NCBI RefSeq assembly: GCF_041103235.1
Contig: NZ_JBGCUN010000001.1
Coordinates: 1,612,001-1,676,000 of the forward strand
From: Yoonia sp. R2331
GTDB lineage: Bacteria > Pseudomonadota > Alphaproteobacteria > Rhodobacterales > Rhodobacteraceae
Length of the DNA: 64,000 nucleotides
Reading direction: 5' to 3'
Shown piece after piece: positions 59,172 to 64,000 of this stretch. The notes under the pieces were generated by a model. That model worked only from the letters and a program-made list of their open reading frames with translations. It searched no databases and had not been told where the DNA came from. Made by a program: the position numbers and the translations under genes. Numbering within the stretch: the first letter of the stretch is position 1; each line of letters starts with the position of its first letter.

Positions 59172-61129
59172 TCTGCCGGCACCGGCTTGGCCGCTGCTGC
59201 ACCGACCCGCAATCGCCGGTCTGTCAACGACAATAGCCCGCCGAGTGACATGAGGATCGCACCGCCCCAAATCCAGTTCGCAAGTGGTTTCACGTAGACA
59301 CGCACCGTGTGTCCGCCCTGAGGTTGCGGATCACCGATGACAACGTAGATGTCGCGCAGAAAACCGTTGTGAATGCCTGCCTCTGTTGTGGGCATTTGGG
59401 CGACTGGATAGAACCGTTTTTCAGGTTGCAGCACGGCGATCTGAGCCCCGTCGCGGGCCACGGCGATGTCCGCGATGGTGGTCTGGAAGTTCGGGCCGCG
59501 GTCACGGCGCACATCCTGCAAGGTCACCTGATAGGCCCCGACGTCATAGGTCTCGCCCGGGTTTGCCACGCGAATATCCTCGACCTGCCAGGCCAGAATG
59601 CCAGCAACCCCGATGATCGTGACACCCATGCCTGCATGGGCCGTGGCCTTACCCCAGTCCGCGCGCGGCAGCCGGGTGATGCGCCGCAGCCGGTCAGCGA
59701 CACCGCCGCGCCCGCTGCGCAACCAAAGATCAAGGGCGGCCCCGCCGATCACCCAGATGCCAAGCGCCAGACCAATCGGGCCAAGGGCGGACCGCCCGCT
59801 TTGCACCGCGAAGGCCAGCCCCGCCACGGCAACGGCCAGGAACGCCAAGGCCCCCAGTGTGCCCCGCGCCTTGGTCAAACGCCCACGCTTCCACGCCAGC
59901 AGAGAGCCAAGCGGCATGACCACCGCCAGCGCCACCATGAAGGGGGTGAAAGCTGCATCAAAGAATGGCGGGCCGACTGACAGCGTGCGATCAAACAGCA
60001 GTTCGGACACCAGTGGCCAGATTGTGCCGATAAAGACCACAAGGCAGCTGACCGCCAGCAGGATATTGTTCAGCACCAGCGCGCTTTCGCGGCTGACTGT
60101 GCCAAAGACGCCTTGGGCCTGCATCGCGCTGGCCCGCAACGCAAACAGCACCAGTGAACCGCCCAAAAAGATCCCCAGGATCAACAGGATGAACACCCCG
60201 CGTTCCGGATCATTGGCAAAAGCGTGGACAGAGGTAAGCACACCAGAGCGCACGATGAACGTGCCCAGGAGCGAAAACCCAAAAGCAAGGATCGCAAGCA
60301 GGATTGTCCAGCTTTTCAGCGTCTCGCGTTTCTCGACCACAATGGCGGAGTGCAAAAGAGCAGCGGCGATCAGCCACGGCATGAAGCTGGCATTTTCCAC
60401 CGGGTCCCAGAACCAGAAACCGCCCCAGCCCAGCTCATAATATGCCCACCAAGACCCCAGTGCGATGCCGACGGTCAGGAACATCCATGCAGCCAGCGTC
60501 CAGGGCCGCACCCAGCGGCCCCATGCGGCGTCCACGCGCCCTTCGATCAGGGCGGCCACCGCAAAGCTGAACGTCATGCTCAGCCCCACATAACCGAGGT
60601 ATAGGAACGGCGGATGAAAGGCGAGGCCGGGGTCCTGCAAAAGCGGGTTCAGGTCGCGGCCATTGAGCGGCGCGAAATCAAGCCGGTGAAACGGGTTCGA
60701 GGTGAACAGAATAAAGGCATAGAAGGCGACCGAAACGGCCCCCTGCACCGCCAGCACACGGGCGCGCAACCGCTGGGGCAGATTGTCACCAAACCACGCC
60801 GCACAGGCCCCAAACAGCGCAAGGATCAGCACCCAGAGCAGCAGCGACCCTTCGTGATTCCCCCAAACGCCGCTGATCTTGTAAAGCAGCGGTTTGTCGG
60901 TGTGGGAATTGAGATAAACAAGCTCTACCGAGAAGTCCGAGACTACAAATGCCCAGGTCAGCACCGCAAAGCTGAAGCCCACAAGCACCACTTGCAGCGT
61001 GGCGGCCGGTTCGGCCACGGCCATCCAGGCGCGCCAACCCTTGTGGGCACCCACCAGCGGCAGGATCATCTGCGCTATGGCGACAGCAAAGGCCAGAATC
61101 AGGGTGAAATGTCCAAGCTCGATCAGCAT
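59168..61129 (-). CDS. ccmF: Cytochrome c heme lyase subunit CcmF
   Basis: A 653-residue membrane protein with about 13-15 helices. It has the WWD heme-handling domain (WGGFWFWDPVENASFMPWLIAAALLHSAI near residue 225) and conserved His in flanking loops. It transfers heme from CcmE to apocytochrome c with CcmH. The ATG at 61129 (MLIELGHFTLILAF) is the family start; the frame continues upstream to 61213 without homology. Its start lies 84 bases after the stop of the XhlA-like gene of the lysis cassette. Confidence 0.95.
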   Translation of the reverse strand: MLIELGHFTLILAFAVAIAQMILPLVGAHKGWRAWMAVAEPAATLQVVLVGFSFAVLTWAFVVSDFSVELVYLNSHTDKPLLYKISGVWGNHEGSLLLWVLILALFGACAAWFGDNLPQRLRARVLAVQGAVSVAFYAFILFTSNPFHRLDFAPLNGRDLNPLLQDPGLAFHPPFLYLGYVGLSMTFSFAVAALIEGRVDAAWGRWVRPWTLAAWMFLTVGIALGSWWAYYELGWGGFWFWDPVENASFMPWLIAAALLHSAIVVEKRETLKSWTILLAILAFGFSLLGTFIVRSGVLTSVHAFANDPERGVFILLILGIFLGGSLVLFALRASAMQAQGVFGTVSRESALVLNNILLAVSCLVVFIGTIWPLVSELLFDRTLSVGPPFFDAAFTPFMVALAVVMPLGSLLAWKRGRLTKARGTLGALAFLAVAVAGLAFAVQSGRSALGPIGLALGIWVIGGAALDLWLRSGRGGVADRLRRITRLPRADWGKATAHAGMGVTIIGVAGILAWQVEDIRVANPGETYDVGAYQVTLQDVRRDRGPNFQTTIADIAVARDGAQIAVLQPEKRFYPVAQMPTTEAGIHNGFLRDIYVVIGDPQPQGGHTVRVYVKPLANWIWGGAILMSLGGLLSLTDRRLRVGAAAAKPVPAE

Positions 61130-61213
61130 GGGGGCTGTATAGCCGAGGCGGGCGCGGTTGACACGCCCACCCGCGCGAATTTGACTGCGGCAAAATGGTT
61201 TAGCAGCGCCCAA

Positions 61214-61417
61214 TCAGGGCATCAGGCCGCCCTGCACGATATAGGTGATCATGCCCAGAATCAAACCGCCGATCACCAGCCGCACCAGCCATTTCAACGT
61301 ATCTTCGATGCTGCCCAAACGGCGGGCCACATTGGCCTGATGCACCGCAGTGACCGCGTTATGGGTTTCAAGAGCGGCAACGCGCGCCTCAATCGTCTTG
61401 CCCGTCTCAACGCCCAT
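61214..61417 (-). CDS. XhlA-like small lysis accessory protein
   Basis: A 67-residue protein: an N-terminal amphipathic coiled-coil-like helix (KTIEARVAALETHNAVTAVHQANVARRLGSIEDTLKWLVR) and one C-terminal membrane segment (LVIGGLILGMITYIV). The SIEDTLKWLVR junction before the membrane helix is like the hemolysin XhlA family of phage lysis cassettes, in which XhlA works with a holin. It overlaps the holin stop by 11 bases, so it is translated with the holin and muramidase. The identification rests on architecture and the short motif. Confidence 0.65.
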   Translation of the reverse strand: MGVETGKTIEARVAALETHNAVTAVHQANVARRLGSIEDTLKWLVRLVIGGLILGMITYIVQGGLMP

Positions 61418-61916
61418 GGCTGGCCCACCATTCGGCGAGTGCGGCGTTTTCGTCTTTTGGATCAGGAGTACCAGTGGGCGCGGTTACAGCTTGGGTCAAG
61501 GCCACCGATTGCACGACAGAGCGTTGAAAATCCTGCCCTTTCGCCTGATGCCGCGCCCCGAAGTAAAAGCTGACGATCGCACCCATCAGCCACCAGAGCG
61601 GTTCGGGGATCAGTGCCACGCCAATCATGCGATCCGCAAACCAGACCGGATGCCACATGGCAGACACGAAAAGCGCAATGGTCCCCAGCGCCAGTGCGGG
61701 ACGCGGCAAGCGGTTGATCGCATCCACCAGCCGGTCAAACAGCCCCTTGCGCGGCTGCACGAACTCGGTGGCAAATTGCGCCAGAGCGGCTGATTTGCCA
61801 TCTGCGGCACGCTGTGCGGCGTTTTCGGCGTTCTCGCGAAACGCCTCGACCGTCTGGCTGACCGCATTGCGGCCATCGCCAAACAGCATCGACATTACCC
61901 CCGTGATCAACCCCAT
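61407..61916 (-). CDS. Holin of the 3TM (GTA-holin) family
   Basis: A 169-residue protein with an N-terminal amphipathic region (MGLITGVMSMLFGDGRNAVSQTVEAFRENAE) and two to three membrane segments (LALGTIALFVSAMWHPVWFAD, LWWLMGAIVSFYFGARHQAK), then a charged tail. WHPVWFAD and FYFGARHQ are typical of the gene-transfer-agent holin of Rhodobacterales (3TM holin family). It opens the inner membrane for the muramidase. It overlaps the muramidase by 10 bases and the XhlA-like gene by 11. Confidence 0.82.
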   Translation of the reverse strand: MGLITGVMSMLFGDGRNAVSQTVEAFRENAENAAQRAADGKSAALAQFATEFVQPRKGLFDRLVDAINRLPRPALALGTIALFVSAMWHPVWFADRMIGVALIPEPLWWLMGAIVSFYFGARHQAKGQDFQRSVVQSVALTQAVTAPTGTPDPKDENAALAEWWASHGR

Positions 61917-62518
61917 GCCGCGATCCTTTGCTGATGTTGCGCCGGTGTCAGGTGAAACCGGGCTGAAATGAACTCTTCCGCGCGCGTGATCCAGCCCCCT
62001 TTTCCACCATCGCGGCGGCGCGCGTATTTGCGGCTGGCCGCGCGGCGGTCGGCAAGCGCGTAGTAATAGTTGCGCCGCGCGATGCCGTATGCATCAACAA
62101 AGTGGTCAGGTGCAGCCGCAAAAGCCTGTGCTGTGGCCGCCGCGGTTTGCGGGCCAATCACGCCATCCACGCTGACGTCGATGCGCATGGAATTCAGCAG
62201 CCGTTGCAGGATTTTGACAGCATTGCTGCCCGCGTTGACGTACATATCAAAGACGCTGGCCTGCACCGGTTCCGGCAGCAGGTTGATACGTGGTCCCTCA
62301 AAGTAGTGTTTGACGAAGATATCCTCGGCCTGATCGCGGCTAAGCCTGCGCACATCCGCCGTGGTCACGCGCCCATCCCCGTCCAGGTCGAGGCCAAGAC
62401 GGCGCATCGTGTGAATCGTGACGCCAAAGTTTGTGGCCCCGCCCGGATCGGACGGGTCGTTCACATAACCGCCTTCGCGGGCCACGATCTCTGACGCGAT
62501 TTGTCTGACTGTTTGCAT
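61907..62518 (-). CDS. Holin-associated N-acetylmuramidase (GH108 endolysin)
   Basis: A 203-residue endolysin. The GH108 catalytic start is REGGYVNDPSDPGGATNFGVT with the catalytic Glu at residue 15. A central region contains an EF-hand-like loop (Asp44, Asp46, Asp48, Gly49, Val51, Asp55). A C-terminal peptidoglycan-binding domain (SMRIDVSVDGVIGPQTAAATAQA) follows, and then a basic tail. GAGGGG lies 7 bases before the ATG. It is the first gene of a muramidase-holin-XhlA cassette lying between ccmE and ccmF. The homologous pair releases gene transfer agent particles in Rhodobacter capsulatus, encoded away from the particle genes. Confidence 0.88.
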   Translation of the reverse strand: MQTVRQIASEIVAREGGYVNDPSDPGGATNFGVTIHTMRRLGLDLDGDGRVTTADVRRLSRDQAEDIFVKHYFEGPRINLLPEPVQASVFDMYVNAGSNAVKILQRLLNSMRIDVSVDGVIGPQTAAATAQAFAAAPDHFVDAYGIARRNYYYALADRRAASRKYARRRDGGKGGWITRAEEFISARFHLTPAQHQQRIAAWG

Positions 62519-62559
62519 AATGATCCCCTCACGTTGGGAATCAATCTGCGCTCGCTTGG

Positions 62560-63018
62560 TTAATTCGTGACTGCGGCACCGTCCGGTGCGACATAGGTGC
62601 CTTGTTCCTTCAGCGCGTCGATGACTTCTTTTGGCATGTAGGTTTCATCATGTTTTGCAAGGATTTCAACCGCTTCAAAGGTGCCGTTCACGTAGCGTCC
62701 CTGCCCGACCATGCCTTCGCCTTCGTTAAAAAGGTCGGGCAGAATGCCATCGTAAGTCACAGGGATCGTAGCCCCGCCATCAGTCACCGCGAAAGAAACC
62801 TTGGTCCCTTCACCGCGCACAATCGACCCATCCGCCACCAGTCCACCGATGCGGAAAAGCTCTGTCGCGACGGGTGGGTTTTCGGCCACTTCGCTTGGTG
62901 AACGGAAGAATTGAAAGGAATCGTCGGGCAGCAGTGCAAGGATGACCAGCACCACCGCCAGACAGACGCCTGACAGCGCCAAGATCTGAATTCGCCGCTT
63001 TTTCTTGAGCCCCTTCAT
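62560..63018 (-). CDS. ccmE: Cytochrome c maturation protein CcmE (heme chaperone)
   Basis: A 152-residue periplasmic heme chaperone with an N-terminal anchor ([22 protein letters not shown]), a beta-barrel OB domain ([21 protein letters not shown]) and the covalent heme His123 in [13 protein letters not shown], followed by Tyr. Heme passes from here to CcmF. Its ATG overlaps the argC stop by 4 bases, and it ends 41 bases before the muramidase start. Confidence 0.95.
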   Translation of the reverse strand: MKGLKKKRRIQILALSGVCLAVVLVILALLPDDSFQFFRSPSEVAENPPVATELFRIGGLVADGSIVRGEGTKVSFAVTDGGATIPVTYDGILPDLFNEGEGMVGQGRYVNGTFEAVEILAKHDETYMPKEVIDALKEQGTYVAPDGAAVTN

Positions 63019-64000
63019 GGGAACATCGCCGGTTGCATCAGGGCCGTCGTTTCATCAAGCCCCAACATCAGGTTGGCATTCTGCAACGCCTGCCCACTGG
63101 ACCCTTTGCATAGGTTATCCAGCGTGGACACCACCAGCGTGCGCCCCGAAATCCGGTCGCCTGTCACCCCGATATGGCAAAAGTTCGACCCCGCGACATG
63201 CCCTGTGCCGGGGGTCTGGCCAAAGGGCAGCACCACTATGAAGGGCTCGTTGGCGTATTGCGCCGTCAGCGCCGCGTGCACCGCATGCGCATCACCTTTC
63301 AAATAGCAAGACGCGAGGATGCCCCGGCTCATCGGGACCAGATGCGGCGTGAACTGTATGCGCACATCGCGCCCGGCCAAGGCGCTGAATTCCTGATCAA
63401 ACTCGCCCAAATGCCGGTGCTTGCCCCCTTCAGCATAGCCCGAAGCGTCAGAGGCGCGCTCGGTGAACAGCATCTGTTCCTTGAGTGCCCGTCCTGCGCC
63501 GGACGCCCCGCATTTGAGATCACAGACGATGTCGTCAAGGTCGATCAACCCGCCGGTCATCAAGGGCCGCAACGCAAATTGCACCGTCGCGGCATTGCAG
63601 CCGGTGCCCGCCACCAGCCGCGCCGTGCGGATGTCGTCGCGATAGAACTCGGTCAGGCCGTAGACGGCGGTCTTTTGCAGATCAGCCGCCACATGCGGCT
63701 TGCCGTACCAGTGTTCATAGGCATCTGGGTTCCGCAGCCGGAAATCAGCGCCCAGATCCACAACTTTCACATGCGCCGGCAAATCACGGACTAGCGCCTG
63801 GCTTAGCCCGTGTGGCAAGGCGGCAAACACCAAATCAATGGTGGAAAAGTCGATGTCATCGACCTTTACCAGCCCTGGCAGGTCCAGATGGCGCAGATGC
63901 GGGAACACATCTGCCATGTGCTGACCTGCTTTCCGCTCGGCCGAGAGGGCCGCGATATGCAGGTCAGGATGGATGGCGATCAGCCGCACCAGTTCAGCAC
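63015..64000 (-). CDS. argC: N-acetyl-gamma-glutamyl-phosphate reductase (5' end outside window)
   Basis: The visible ~328 residues contain the catalytic Cys in [16 protein letters not shown] (near residue 130), the NADP-domain [13 protein letters not shown] and the late His region [12 protein letters not shown]. The enzyme makes N-acetylglutamate semialdehyde in arginine synthesis. The frame stays open to the window end (reading [13 protein letters not shown]-like sequence), so about 15-20 N-terminal residues with the GxxGxxG nucleotide motif lie beyond it. The gene shares its stop with the ccmE start (ATGA). Confidence 0.93.
   Translation of the reverse strand, partial: AELVRLIAIHPDLHIAALSAERKAGQHMADVFPHLRHLDLPGLVKVDDIDFSTIDLVFAALPHGLSQALVRDLPAHVKVVDLGADFRLRNPDAYEHWYGKPHVAADLQKTAVYGLTEFYRDDIRTARLVAGTGCNAATVQFALRPLMTGGLIDLDDIVCDLKCGASGAGRALKEQMLFTERASDASGYAEGGKHRHLGEFDQEFSALAGRDVRIQFTPHLVPMSRGILASCYLKGDAHAVHAALTAQYANEPFIVVLPFGQTPGTGHVAGSNFCHIGVTGDRISGRTLVVSTLDNLCKGSSGQALQNANLMLGLDETTALMQPAMFP

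Noticed and set aside
61214-62518. Prophage
   Set aside because: Only lysis genes are present; both flanks are ordinary ccm genes with no integrase, attachment repeats or structural genes, so a prophage call is not supported.

Overview
The window is GC-rich chromosomal DNA of an alphaproteobacterium in the Rhodobacteraceae, most likely the marine roseobacter group. I infer this from gene order and families: trpD-ung-trpC-moaC-moeA-lexA-comEC-gltX-gltA in one run, a class II (B12-dependent) ribonucleotide reductase, a LexA box of the GAAC-N7-GAAC type, a ccmE/ccmF/ccmH cluster, and a gene-transfer-agent type holin/endolysin pair. The genus cannot be fixed from the sequence alone. Genes are tightly packed. 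Many same-strand neighbours overlap by 1 or 4 bases (TAATG, TGATG, ATGA), and several convergent pairs overlap at their stop codons.

Layout. 1-2 kb: end of cobB (cobalamin synthesis) and an MFS transporter. 2-7.3 kb (minus): cysS-cimA-methyltransferase-squalene/phytoene synthase-like protein-secreted HExxH protein, an overlapping operon that may be preceded by a cysteine-rich leader peptide. 7.4-9.7 kb: DUF1697 protein, a MmcQ/YjbR pseudogene broken by one TGA, and a SoxR module in which soxR diverges from a small ORF plus a VOC protein around a perfect SoxR-type palindrome. 9.7-16.7 kb: aminotransferase, ada, PEP-mutase-like protein, an outer-membrane barrel, an MttB-family methyltransferase without pyrrolysine, and anmK. 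16.8-29.2 kb: tyrS, a 42-residue membrane ORF, acetyltransferase, PhzF, DUF533 protein, fur/mur, an EamA transporter, eno, a hydrolase, a DAO-type oxidase, a cupin, tupBCA (tungstate uptake) and a TIGR00266 protein. 29.7-34.4 kb: nrdJ followed by a translationally coupled AT-richer gene, and tRNA-Pro(TGG). 34.4-41.6 kb: DUF192, double cold-shock protein, pdxH, fabI, lysE, gpt, aminotransferase and a PpiD-type foldase.

41.6-55.5 kb is the tryptophan/molybdopterin/SOS/translation block. trpE is separated from trpGDC by an oppositely oriented divergent polysaccharide deacetylase gene, and ung lies inside trpD-trpC. lexA has a clear autoregulated promoter, followed by comEC, gltX and gltA. 55.5-58.7 kb carries an acetyltransferase, a secreted-looking acidic repeat protein, a DUF2087 protein and a PaaG-like isomerase. 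58.7-64 kb (minus) is argC (cut by the window end)-ccmE-[muramidase-holin-XhlA-like]-ccmF-ccmH: a three-gene lysis cassette lies inside the cytochrome c maturation cluster with no phage structural genes around it. This is the most striking arrangement in the window.

A modular intergenic repeat family with a TTCTTCTGGCCAAAA core and several hairpins occurs in five clear copies, plus one core-only copy. Two copies differ at a hairpin by a compensatory base-pair change. Most copies sit just downstream of genes, which suggests a terminator-like or REP-like role. I see no CRISPR array, rRNA, intact insertion sequence or prophage structural genes.
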